Of a DNA stretch of 64,000 nt, positions 26,709 through 37,060 are shown piece after piece (within the stretch, counting starts at the first letter, position 1; each line of letters opens with the position of its first letter). Source of the stretch: Thiohalocapsa sp963695445 (lineage in GTDB: Bacteria > Pseudomonadota > Gammaproteobacteria > Chromatiales > Chromatiaceae); NCBI GenBank assembly GCA_963695445.1, contig CAVOGV010000036.1:1-64000 (forward strand), in the 5' to 3' direction. Under the pieces are notes generated by a model. It was not told where the DNA came from and did not search any database. It saw nothing but the letters and a program-made list of their open reading frames with translations. Both the position numbers and the translations under genes were made by a program.

Positions 26709-27656
26709 ATGCTATCCCGCGTCGCAGAGAACACCTACTGGTTGGCCCGCTGCATCGAGCGGGCCGAGAACACCGCACGCATCGTCTCGGTCAACGCCAA
26801 CCTGTTGCTCGACTTGCCCAAGGGCATCGCGCCGGGCTGGCGGCCGCTGGTCGATATCACTGGCTCGAATGTCCTGTTCGATGAGCACTACAGGGACTAC
26901 GGCGAGCGCCAAGTGGTGCGCTTTCTGCTCGGTGACGAGCGCCACGCTGGCTCCACCATGTCAGCCTTGGCGGCGGCGCGAGAAAATTGCCGCACCATCC
27001 GCGACATCGTTCCGCGGGAGGCCTGGGAGCAGATCAACGGTCTCTACCTGTTTGCCGGCGACCACCTGCAGAAGGGCATGACCAAGACCGGACGGCATGC
27101 CTATCTGCGCGCGCTGATTACCGGCTGCCAGACCATCGCTGGTGTGCTCGACGGCACCATGCTGCATGATCAGGGCTACGAGTTCATGCGCCTCGGGCGC
27201 TATCTAGAGCGGGCGGACATGACCACGCGCATCGCCGACGTGCGCTCGGCGACGTTGCTGCCGGACGCGGACGAACTGCGTCCCTACGACAACATACAAT
27301 GGGTCAGCGTGCTCAAGTCGATGACCGCTTACCAGATGTACCGGCGCAGTGAGCAGATTCGCGTGCAGCGCGGGCCGGTGCTGCGCTTCATCTTTCAAAA
27401 CCAGCTGTTCCCGCGTTCCGTGCGTTATTGCCTGGAGCATGCGCGTATTTGTCTGGAGCGCCTGCCGCGTAACGAGGCGTCATTGCGCGTCACTGGCCGT
27501 CTCGCGCGTGTACTCGACGGCGCGGAACTGGCGCGGCTGAGTCAGCTGGACCTGCATGCGTTCGTCGATGATCTCCAACTCGGCATCGCCGACCTGCACG
27601 GCGAGGTAGCGTCAACCTGGTTCCCGCCGCCGATTCAGCTGGAGGAAGCGGCCTAG
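26709..27656 (+). CDS. Alpha-E domain protein
   Basis: A 315-residue, largely alpha-helical protein of the alpha-E family. The N-terminus MLSRVAENTYWLARCIERAE is diagnostic, and REAWEQINGLYLF, HDQGYEFMRLGRYLERADMT and LFPRSVRYCLEHAR are further family blocks. It typically lies between the permuted ATP-grasp and a transglutaminase-like gene in predicted peptide-modification operons. Here the third gene is missing and a repeat element follows. Function is unknown. Confidence 0.9.
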   Translation: MLSRVAENTYWLARCIERAENTARIVSVNANLLLDLPKGIAPGWRPLVDITGSNVLFDEHYRDYGERQVVRFLLGDERHAGSTMSALAAARENCRTIRDIVPREAWEQINGLYLFAGDHLQKGMTKTGRHAYLRALITGCQTIAGVLDGTMLHDQGYEFMRLGRYLERADMTTRIADVRSATLLPDADELRPYDNIQWVSVLKSMTAYQMYRRSEQIRVQRGPVLRFIFQNQLFPRSVRYCLEHARICLERLPRNEASLRVTGRLARVLDGAELARLSQLDLHAFVDDLQLGIADLHGEVASTWFPPPIQLEEAA

Positions 27657-27707
27657 AAGCGTTGAAGGCGCGGAGTTTTGACCTACGGATCAGGTTTAGG
27701 GCGCCAT

Positions 27708-27893
27708 CCTGATCGTTGTCGTTGTCGTTGTCGTAATCGAAATCCTCGACGGGGGGACGTTCAGGGCGCTTCGTGGCGTTCCAACGCTCTCACGCTCACA
27801 TCGCATGAGCTCGATCAAAGCCACGAAGCGACACGACAGTCCCGCCGGTGGGACAACGACAACGATCTACGACAACGACAACGACAACGAAAA
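27708..27893. repeat. GTTGTC-type inverted repeat element, copy 3
   Basis: Outer arms GATCGTTGTCGTTGTCGTTG (27711-27730) and the matching ACAACGACAACGA runs (27852-27891). An inner inverted pair GCGCTTCGTGGC / GCCACGAAGCG lies within. The nested symmetry suggests a small mobile or REP-derived element. It fills most of the 408-base gap between the alpha-E gene and rpsP. Confidence 0.8.
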
Positions 27894-28064
27894 ACTTGGC
27901 TCATGTGGAAACATTTGCTCCTCTAGCAATCTAGCCCGCTGGCGGATGTCGCACGAAATTGTTGGCGCAAAGCCCCTTCCAATCCTCGCCAAATCATGTA
28001 TATTTGCTCGTTTACCTGCGCCCGATTCGCAGGCTGCCGTTCAACCGTTGCATTGGAACAGCAC

Positions 28065-28331
28065 ATGGTCAAAATCCGTTTGTCCCGTGGTGGCGCGAAA
28101 AGGCGTCCTTTCTATCAGATTGTCGTTGCCGACATTCGTACGTCCCGTGATGGCCGCTCGCTTGAGCGCATCGGCTTCTTCAATCCCGGCGCCACCGGCG
28201 GTGAAGCTCGGCTGCGGGTCGACCGCGCCCGTGCGGACCATTGGCTGAAGCAGGGCGCGCAGCCAACGGAGCGCGTCGCCAAGCTGCTGAAAGATGCCGC
28301 GAAGCAAGCCGAACTCGCTGTCGAAGGCTGA
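28065..28331 (+). CDS. rpsP: 30S ribosomal protein S16
   Basis: An 88-residue ribosomal protein with the standard start MVKIRLSRGGAKRRPFYQIV and the GFFNPGATGG turn. It heads the conserved rpsP-rimM-trmD-rplS operon. The ATG at 28065 is chosen by alignment to the family; upstream codons in frame are not conserved. Confidence 0.97.
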   Translation: MVKIRLSRGGAKRRPFYQIVVADIRTSRDGRSLERIGFFNPGATGGEARLRVDRARADHWLKQGAQPTERVAKLLKDAAKQAELAVEG

Positions 28332-28458
28332 TCGCCGAGGCGCGATTGCCTAGTACAACAGTCACGGCCCTCGCTGACAGGCGTACGAACATCGCTCCAC
28401 GTTTCCTGCTGATTCCGTAGCGCGCGCGCGCGAGCCTGTTGGGCGCACGTCGCTGAAC

Positions 28459-28992
28459 ATGACGCCAACAAGCGTGCCTCCGAAGCCACCCGAGCAACAT
28501 CAGTCCGATCGCCCGATCGTTCTAGGGCGAATCGCCGGGCTCTACGGTGTTCGGGGCTGGGTGCGGGTCTTTTCAGAGACCGATCCCAGAGAAAACATCC
28601 TGCGTTACTCGCCCTGGCTGTTGGAAGGCGCGGCGCATGTGGTGGTCGAAGGTCGCAGGCACGGTAAGGGGCTCGTGGTTCGGCTTGAGGGCTGCGAAGA
28701 CCGAGATCAGGCGGCAGCGCTGATTGGTCGCGATATTTGCGTGCGTCGGGACCAACTGCCGCCAGCGCGGCCAGACGAGTTTTACTGGGCCGACCTGGAA
28801 GGTCTGGACGTCCGGACCGTCGCGGGGAAACCACTGGGTCGCGTGAGTCATTTGTTCGACACCGGCGCGAACGACGTGTTAGTCGTCAAGGGCGATCGGG
28901 AGCGGCTGCTGCCCTTCGTCTGGGATGACATCGTCAAGGACGTGGACTTAGCGTCTGGCACGATCACGGTCGACTGGGACCCGGAGTTCTGA
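28459..28992 (+). CDS. rimM: Ribosome maturation factor RimM
   Basis: A 177-residue protein that assists 30S head maturation and binds S19. The N-terminal domain has VLGRIAGLYGVRGWVRVFSE; the PRC-barrel C-terminal domain has EFYWADLEGLDVRTV and VWDDIVKDVDLASGTI. It lies 127 bases after rpsP, a longer gap than usual, which contains a GCGCGC run. Confidence 0.95.
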   Translation: MTPTSVPPKPPEQHQSDRPIVLGRIAGLYGVRGWVRVFSETDPRENILRYSPWLLEGAAHVVVEGRRHGKGLVVRLEGCEDRDQAAALIGRDICVRRDQLPPARPDEFYWADLEGLDVRTVAGKPLGRVSHLFDTGANDVLVVKGDRERLLPFVWDDIVKDVDLASGTITVDWDPEF

Positions 28993-29010
28993 AGCCGCGG
29001 CAGGTGCTCT

Positions 29011-29917
29011 TTGCGATTCGACGTCATCACGCTGTTTCCGGATCAGTTTCGGATCTTATCGCAAGAAGGCGTCATTGCTCGGGCCTTGAAACGCGGCATC
29101 GCGGAGCTGCGGTTGTGGAATCCTCGGGACTTCACCACCGACGCCCACCGCACCGTCGACGATCGACCCTACGGCGGCGGGCCTGGCATGGTGATGAAGG
29201 TCGAGCCATTGCTTGCGGCCATCGACGCCGCCCGGCGGTCCGCGGAAGCGGCCGGATCACGCAGCCGCGTCGCGTATTTGTCGCCCCAGGGTCGGACGCT
29301 CGATCAGGATCAGGTAGCCCGCATTGCCGCCCAGGCGGGAAACGATTCGGGATGGATTCTGGTCGCCGGGCGCTACGAAGGAATCGACGAGCGGCTCATC
29401 GCCGCGCAGGTCGACGAGGAGTGGTCGATCGGGGACTACGTGCTGAGCGGGGGCGAGTTGCCGGCCATGGTGGTCATGGACGCCGTAATCAGGCTGCTGC
29501 CGGGAGCCCTCGGGCATGCCGATTCCGCTCGGCAAGACTCCCACGCGGACGGGCTGCTGGACTGCCCGCACTATACGCGCCCGGAGACCCTCGACGGTCA
29601 GCGGGTGCCGGATGTGCTGCTGAGCGGCGATCATGCCGCGATTGCCCGCTGGCGTTTGCAGCAGTCGCTCGGACGCACCTGGCTACGGCGTCCAGATCTG
29701 CTCGCGCGGCGGACACTCAGCGCAGAACAACAGGCATTGCTCGATGCGTTCATGCAGACGCATCGCGCTGCCGAACTCGAAACAAGGTCCGCGATCCGGC
29801 CAGATGCGACGTGCAAACACTGGGTCAGAATCGCGATCGATAGCGGGTGCAGAGGCCGGAGCAGAGCCGGGCGCTGGACCACAGGCGGGATCAGAACAGG
29901 AGCCGACAGAGACATGA
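29011..29917 (+). CDS. trmD: tRNA (guanine-N1-)-methyltransferase TrmD (anomalous C-terminus)
   Basis: TrmD makes m1G37 in tRNAs for Pro, Leu and Arg. The start is TTG at 29011 (MRFDVITLFPDQFR). SPQGRTLDQD, the knot signature VAGRYEGIDERL and SIGDYVLSGGELPAMV are intact. After about residue 250 the family normally stops. In the starting frame there is no stop, so it reads on in frame into rplS. In the +1 frame an Ala-Gly-Glu-Pro tail ends at TGA 29915-29917, overlapping the rplS ATG (ATGA). I favour the latter end plus one indel, but cannot place the indel. Confidence 0.85.
29848..29913 (+). repeat. GCAGAGCCGG-type quasi-repeat abutting rplS
   Basis: Imperfect repeats of GGAGCAGAGCCGGGCGCTGG-like units precede the rplS ATG and form part of the open trmD tail. 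No separate Shine-Dalgarno is clear. Confidence 0.55.
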
Positions 29918-30258
29918 GCAACATCATTCAAGAACTCGACAACGAACAGATGACCAAGGAGATCCCGGCCTTTTCGCCTGGTGACACCGTGGTGGTGCAG
30001 GTCAAGGTCAAGGAGGGCGAGCGCGAGCGCCTGCAGGCCTTCGAGGGCGTTTGCATCGCCAAGCGCAATCGTGGCCTGAACTCCGCGTTCACCGTCCGGA
30101 AGATTTCCCACGGCGAGGGTGTGGAGCGCGTGTTTCAGACCTACAGCCCCGTCATCGCGGACATCCTGGTCAAGCGCCGCGGCGACGTTCGTCGGGCCAA
30201 GCTCTACTACCTGCGAGGACGCACCGGCAAGGCCGCGCGCATCCGCGAAAAGATCTAG
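29914..30258 (+). CDS. rplS: 50S ribosomal protein L19
   Basis: A 114-residue ribosomal protein at the 30S-50S interface. It begins MSNIIQELDNEQMTKEIPAF and contains GDTVVVQVKVKEGERERLQA and RRGDVRRAKLYYLRGRTGKA. The ATG at 29914 fits the family length. It is in the same frame as the start of trmD with no stop between, which is abnormal. Confidence 0.96.
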   Translation: MSNIIQELDNEQMTKEIPAFSPGDTVVVQVKVKEGERERLQAFEGVCIAKRNRGLNSAFTVRKISHGEGVERVFQTYSPVIADILVKRRGDVRRAKLYYLRGRTGKAARIREKI

Positions 30259-30368
30259 CCAACATTCTCACCCAGCTTTCTAGCCCAGCCTCTGGCCCCG
30301 GCCTGCCCGCGTTGTTCCCGGGGCAGGCCGCGGTGCAGCCTGGACCGGCGTTCTAAGGCCGGGACATC

Positions 30369-31809
30369 ATGGCCGATAGCTTCTACTGGCACGACTACGA
30401 GACCTGGGGCGCGGTCCCGGCGCAAGACCGGCCGTGCCAGTTCGCCGGCCAGCGCACCGATGCGGACCTCAACCCGATCGGCGAGCCGCTGGTGTTGTTC
30501 AGTCGCCCAGCCGACGATCTCCTGCCGCAGCCAGACGCCTGCCTGGTCACGGGAATCACGCCCCAGCGCGCTGCCCGCGAAGGGGTGCCCGAGGCGGAAT
30601 TCGCCGTCGCCATCCAGCGCGAACTCGCCGAACCCGGTACCTGCGGGGTGGGCTACAACAGCCTGCGCTTCGACGACGAGGTCACCCGGCACCTGCTTTA
30701 CCGGAATCTTCTCGACCCCTACGCCCACGCCTATCGCAACGGCAACTCGCGCTGGGACCTGATCGATGCGTTGCGGCTCGCCCATGCGTTGCGCCCGGAC
30801 GGTATTCAGTGGCCGGAGCGCGAGCCCGGTGTCACGTCCTTCAAGCTCGGTGATCTGACCGCCGCCAACGGCATCCCCCATGCCGGCGCCCACGACGCGC
30901 TCGCCGACGTGTCCGCTACCATCGACATGGCGCGCTTGCTCAAGCAGGCCCAACCCCGCCTGTTCGACTATGCCCTGACGCTGCGCAAGACCGACAGCGT
31001 GAGCAAGCTGCTGGACAAGGGCCAGGTGCTGCTGCATGTGTCGCAGCGCTATCCGGCGGCCCAGGGTTGTATCGCCCCCGTGCTGGCCGTCGGCACGCAC
31101 CCCGAGAACCCGAAGCAGCGCCTCTGCTTTGACCTGCGCCAAGATCCGACGCTGCTGCTCGATCTCAGCGCGGACGAGATTCGCGAGCGCCTGTTCACGC
31201 CCGCCGCCGAGCTGCCCGAGGGCGTCGAGCGCATCGCGATCAAGGGCGTCAAGATCAATGCCTCCCCGATGTTGGCACCGCTGGGCACGCTGAGCGATGC
31301 CGCCGCGGAGCGCTGGGGCATCGATCGGCAACAGATCGCCACCCATGCTGCCCGCATTGTCGCGGCAAGCGGCCCAATCGCCAACAAGCTGCATGAGGTC
31401 TACCTGGGGCAGCAACGCCCGCAGCCGACCGATCCAGACCTGATGCTCTACACCGGCGGCTTCTTCTCCGACGCGGACCGCCGCCGGATGGAACAGTTGC
31501 ACGCGCGGCCCCCGCAGGAACTGGCCGCAAGCCCAGCCGCGCTTCGACGACCCCCGCCTAGCCACCTTGCTGTTCCGCATGCGCGCCCGAAGCTGGCCCG
31601 AAACCCTGACCGAGAGCGAGCGCGAAGACTGGGACGCCTGGCGTTTTGAGCGCCTCACCGACCCCGACGCCGGCGGCTCCCTGACCATCGACGGCTTCGA
31701 ACAGCGCATCGCCGAACTGCGCCATGAGCACGCCGCCGACCAGTCCACGCTCGACTTGCTCGACGAGCTAGAAGACTGGGCGCAGCAGGTCATGGACGCG
31801 GGCGGCTAG
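30369..31809 (+). CDS. sbcB: Exodeoxyribonuclease I (frameshifted)
   Basis: A 3'-5' single-strand DNA exonuclease used in recombination and mismatch repair. The DEDD active-site region starts FYWHDYETWGAVPAQDRPCQ; NSLRFDDEVTRHLLYRN and GIPHAGAHDALADVSATI hold further acidic and His residues. A net +1 change near 31533 (one extra C) separates the main part from the C-terminal domain ATLLFRMRARSWPETLTESE. The restored length is about 479 residues, normal for the family. Confidence 0.9.
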
Positions 31810-31858
31810 CACAGCAGTCCCAGACGGCCACAACAGCGCGGAACTCGGCGCAACCCCA

Positions 31859-31921
31859 TCGCGACTGCAAGCCGCTCCCACAGAGTCGAAAAACCCCCGT
31901 GGGAGCGATTTGAAATCGCGA
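31859..31921. repeat. REP-like inverted pair, copy 2 (arms reversed)
   Basis: CGACTGCAAGCCGCTCCCAC then 17 bases and GTGGGAGCGATTTGAAATCG. The arms are in the opposite relative order from the copies at 22637 and 46955. Flanking sequence (31820-31975) contains degraded further copies (CGCGGAACTCGGCGCAACCC, GGTCGCGGCGAAACCCC). Confidence 0.8.
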
Positions 31922-32015
31922 CGGCACCAACAGCGGGTCGCGGCGAAACCCCATCGAGGCTGCAACCCGCCGCGCTGTTCAACCCGCGCCTTGCATCCTC
32001 CCGTGCCCGTTCAAA

Positions 32016-32203
32016 ACGCCGAGCGCGTATTCCGGCGTTTGAACCACGAAGCTCACAAAGAACACGAAGGGGCTCAGCAGAATGCGCAAGCTTCCGCCCG
32101 CACCCGTCCGGTAAGCGAATTCCCAGCGAAACCTGCCTTCGAGGATCTGTCTTTCTTCATGTTCTACTTCGTGACCTTCGTGTGCTTCGTGGTGAACTTC
32201 TCT
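32016..32203. repeat. ACCACGAAG inverted-repeat element
   Basis: Left arm GAACCACGAAGCTCACAAAG then AACACGAAGG (32041-32070), right arm CGTGACCTTCGTGTGCTTCG then TGGTGAAC (32170-32196). A hairpin AACGCC/GGCGTT precedes it. A short frame across it would encode NHEAHKEHE and FVTFVCFVVNF, which is commonly mis-called as a protein. I read it as an interspersed repeat. Confidence 0.75.
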
Positions 32204-32303
32204 TGGCGCTGAGACGCAGCCACGGACGGTCGAAAACCGGGGAACCTGCTAGCCGAGTTGAGGGACGATTTCGACAGCCTAGGTCCGTCCTCTAACTAGC
32301 TTC

Positions 32304-33630
<1,327 letters not shown>

Positions 33631-34136
33631 GGCGATAGTGACTCCGGTACGGCTGCTGGTCGGGCGTGTTGGGGGTCGCGCACCGACAGCGTTCACCGCC
33701 TCCAATCGGTCGCGATCCCTTGCTTGATGCTAACGATGTACCATTCCGGCCGCAATGCGGTTGACGCAGATTCAACTGTAGGTGCAGTCATAACGGTGCG
33801 CCGGCGGCCACTGGTGACGCTACGCGGCGCGGGCGGGTTGCCGATCTGGACCCGAACCGCAGGCCGAGGGCGCCGAATTGATCCTGTGTTCAGACGACGC
33901 GGGAAGCGGTGCCGTCGGATGAAACAAACAGAACCTAGCCTTTTCGGACACCCACCGCATATCGATCTTCGGAGATACAGGGGGCCCTCGAGAGCCAAGC
34001 AGGGTGCTTGCCATCCGGTTTGTCCCGTGGTTTCTCCAACATGTGCCGAGCGCGACGACCTTAGGCGTCGATCGGCCCAGACGTAAGTTCTGTGTTTATT
34101 GAGGGCGAGGGGCATCTCGGGATGGATACGAGACAC
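33631..34136. other. Gene-free stretch between gltA and metF terminator
   Basis: I see no gene with start, ribosome site and family resemblance here. Frames on both strands are open by GC bias but have poor codon patterns. The gltA promoter should lie at its left end on the minus strand; no clear -35/-10 pair was found. Confidence 0.5.
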
Positions 34137-34177
34137 ACAAAAGAAAAGCCGCTCCGAACAAGACGGGGAGCGGCTTC
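34137..34177 (-). terminator. Intrinsic terminator downstream of metF
   Basis: On the minus strand AAGCCGCTCC and GGAGCGGCTT form a ten-base stem (34168-34177 and 34147-34156) followed by TTTTCTTTTGTG. It is 180 bases past the metF stop and would end the ahcY-metF transcript. Confidence 0.75.
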
Positions 34178-34356
34178 AAGAGGAGGAGTGGATGGTTCCG
34201 GGAACAAAGGTACCAGTCAGCTGCCCCCAGGTATTTGACAATACTCAATCCATATAAAGAAAATGGTTTTTATAGCTGCGGCTCGAGGCCGCGATGGCAA
34301 GGGCCGTGGCTGGTCTTACCGCGATGCATCGCCGAGGTGTTGGGGATGTAGGCGGT

Positions 34357-35222
34357 TCAGTGCCCTGGTTTGGATAGGCCTAGTTCTTCCCACAGTCGCA
34401 GCGTCGGCGCCGCCTGGTTCATGGTGTAGAAGTGGAGCCCTGGTGCGCCGCCTTCGAGCAGGCTGTTGCAGAGCTCGATGACGACCTCGTGGCCGAAGGC
34501 GCGGATGGCGTCTTTGTCGTCGCCGAAGCCTTCGAGGCGTTTGCGCACCCAGCGTGGGATCTCGGCGCCGCAGGCGTCGGAGAAGCGGGCGAGTTGGGTG
34601 TAGTTGGTGATGGGCATGATGCCCGGGACGATGGGCAGGTCGATGCCGGCCTTGGTGCAGTCGTCGACGAACCGGAAGTAGGCGTCGGCGTTGTAGAAAT
34701 ACTGCGTAATGGCGGCGTCGGCGCCGGCCTCGACCTTGCGCTTGAAGTTGGCGAGGTCCGCGCTAGCCGACGGTGCCTGGGGATGGAACTCGGGGTAGGC
34801 GGCGACTTCGAGGTGGAAGCGGTCGCCGAATTCCTCGCGCAAAAAGCTGACGAGCTCGTTGGCGTAGCGGAAGGTGCCGAGGCCGGCGCGGCCCATGCCG
34901 GAGGGCAGGTCACCGCGCAGCGCGACGATGCGGGTGATGCCCTGTTCGGTGTAGAAGCGGACGATGTCGCGGATCTCGTCCTTGTCTGACCCGATGCAGG
35001 CCAGGTGCGGGGCGGTTTCGATGCCCTGTTCGCGCAGCCAGGTGACGGTCTCGAAGGTGCGCTCGCGGGTGGAGCCGCCGGCGCCGTAGGTGCAGGAGAA
35101 GTACAGCGGGCGACGCTGTTGAGCTGTTGCACGGTGTGCTTGAGCTTTTCCATGCCCTCGGCGGTCTTGGGTGGGAAGAGCTCGAAGCTGAAGGTGGGTT
35201 GATCGGTGCCTGGAGTTGTCAT
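34357..35222 (-). CDS. metF: Methylenetetrahydrofolate reductase (frameshifted)
   Basis: A flavoenzyme making 5-methyl-THF for methionine synthesis. The start at 35222 gives MTTPGTDQPTFSFELFPPKT. YFSCTYGAGGSTRERTFETV, RIVALRGDLPSGMGRAG, AAITQYFYNADAYFRFVDDC and VPGIMPITNY are family blocks. A net -1 change near 35110 (one base missing before CGCCCGCTGTAC) breaks the frame after QQLNS. Restored length is about 289 residues. It follows ahcY after 280 bases that hold a REP array. Confidence 0.9.
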
Positions 35223-35278
35223 GGCGGTGCCCGAGGTTGCTGAGCGGTGTCTGTTCGAGGGTAGGGCGGTCTCGTCCC

Positions 35279-35452
35279 TGTGGGAGCGATTTGTAATCGC
35301 GACGGCCACAGCAACGGAAGTCGGCGTGGCCGAATCGCGGCTGCAAGCCGCTCCCACAAGGGGATCCGGGCTTGTGGGAGCGATTTGCAATCGCGACTGT
35401 CACGGGAGCGGATTTCGGCGAGGCGGAATCGCGGCTGCAAGCCGCTCCCACA
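35279..35452. repeat. Tandem pair of REP-like elements, copies 3 and 4
   Basis: Two elements in series: GTGGGAGCGATTTGTAATCG...CGGCTGCAAGCCGCTCCCAC (35280-35356) and GTGGGAGCGATTTGCAATCG...CGGCTGCAAGCCGCTCCCAC (35374-35451). Each pairs a GATTTGCAATC arm with a GGCTGCAAGCC arm, with an interior of about 35 bases. They fill the gap between ahcY and metF. Confidence 0.9.
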
Positions 35453-35504
35453 TGCGCCGTCGCCATCCTTGGCGCTTCGGCCCTAGCGTCCTCGGCGCTG
35501 GCTG

Positions 35505-36912
35505 CTAGTAGCGGTAGTGATCCGACTTGTACGGCCCTTCGACGGTGACGCCGATGTACGCGGCCTGGTCCGGGCGCAGGGCGGTGAGCTTGACGCCGAT
35601 CTTGTCCAGATGCAGCCGCGCCACCTCTTCGTCGAGGTGCTTGGGCAGCACGTAGACGCCGATCGGGTACTCTTCAGGCTTGGTGAAGATCTCGATCTGC
35701 GCCAGCACCTGGTTGGTGAAGGAGTTGGACATGACGAAGCTCGGGTGGCCGGTGGCGCAGCCCAGGTTCACCAAGCGGCCCTTGGCCAGCAGCGTGATGC
35801 GGTGACCGTCCGGGAAGATGATCTGATCCACCTGGGGCTTGATCTCGACCCACTCGTACTTGTTCAGCTTGTCGACCTGGATCTCGTTGTCGAAGTGGCC
35901 GATGTTGCAGACGATGGCCTGATCCTTCATGCGGGCCATGTGGTCCTCTGTGATGATGTCCTTGTTGCCGGTGCAGGTGACGAAGATGTCGGCCTGATCG
36001 CAGACGTCGTCGAGGCGCACGACGCGATAGCCTTCCATGGCGGCCTGCAAGGCGCAGATGGGATCGATCTCGGTGACCCAGACATTGGCGCCGAGTCCGC
36101 GCAGCGATGCGGCCGAGCCCTTGCCAACGTCGCCGAAGCCGCAGACCACGGCAACCTTGCCGGCGATCATGACGTCGGTGGCGCGCTTGATGGAGTCGAC
36201 CAGCGACTCGCGGCAGCCGTACAGGTTGTCGAACTTGGACTTGGTGACCGAGTCGTTGACGTTCATGGCCGGGAACAGCAGGCTGCCGTTCTTATGCATG
36301 TCGTACAGGCGATGGACGCCGGTGGTGGTCTCCTCGGTGACGCCCTTGATGGCCTCGGCGAGGTTGTGCCAGTGGCGCGGGTCGCGCTCGAAGGTGCGCC
36401 CGAGTACGCCGAGGATGGCGGTCCATTCCTCGTTGTCGTCGGCGGTGGCCTTGGGCACGCTGCCGGCCTTCTCGTACTCGACGCCCTTGTGCACCAGCAG
36501 CGTCGCGTCGCCGCCGTCGTCGAGGATCATGTTGGGTCCACCACCATCCGGCCAGTTGATGACCTGCTCGGTGCACCACCAATACTCTTCCAGCGTCTCG
36601 CCCTTCCAGGCATAGACCGGGATGCCGCGGGCGGCGATGGCGGCGGCGGCGTGGTCTTGCGTGGAGATAGATATTGCACGAACACCAGCGCACCTCGGCG
36701 CCGAGTTCCACCAGGGTCTCGATCAGCACCGCGGTCTGGATGGTCATGTGCAGGCTGCCGGTGACGCGCGCGCCGGCAAGCGGCTTGGACGGGCCGTACT
36801 TCTCGCGCAGGGCCATCAGGCCCGGCATCTCGGTCTCGGCGATGGCCATCTCCTTGCGGCCGAAATCGGCCAGGGAGAGATCGGCAACCTTGTAGTCGGT
36901 AAACTCACTCAT
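35505..36912 (-). CDS. ahcY: S-adenosylhomocysteine hydrolase (frameshifted)
   Basis: Splits SAH to adenosine and homocysteine, using bound NAD. The start MSEFTDYKVADLSLADFGRK is at 36912. TGSLHMTIQTAVLIETL, the NAD loop VVCGFGDVGKGSA and the C-terminal GPYKSDHYRY are intact. One extra base near 36666 breaks the frame between SCNIY and STQDHAAAAIAARG; restored length is about 469 residues. The SAH riboswitch upstream should turn it on when SAH builds up. Confidence 0.93.
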
Positions 36913-36937
36913 GGTAGTCAGCTCCAGTGATTATCAG

Positions 36938-37012
36938 AGTGAGCGCCGTTGAAAATGATCGCCTCCCCGAGCCTGGCGGGGCAGGATGCCCCGTCGCAAC
37001 GCTCCTCGGGAA
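36938..37012 (-). promoter_or_regulatory. SAH riboswitch in the ahcY leader
   Basis: Reading the minus strand from about 37011: CCCGAGGAGCGTTGCGACGG, then GGCATCCTGCCCCGCCAGGC, TCGGGGAGG, and the closing AACGGCGCTCAC, 26 bases before the ahcY ATG. This is the conserved order of the S-adenosylhomocysteine aptamer: outer CCGAG/CTCGG pairing, the GAGCG-TTGCGAC core, the CCAGGCTCGG segment and the pseudoknot-forming CGCTC. Known members switch ahcY/metH/metF expression on when SAH is bound. Confidence 0.9.
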
Positions 37013-37060
37013 AGACTAGTAACGAGTATCTAGGCACTAGGTACTAGGACGCACTTGTGC

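Noticed and set aside
31910..32212. 100-codon open frame with NHEAHKEHE and FVTFVCFVVNF
   Set aside because: It spans an inverted-repeat element; the two peptide halves are translations of the two arms.
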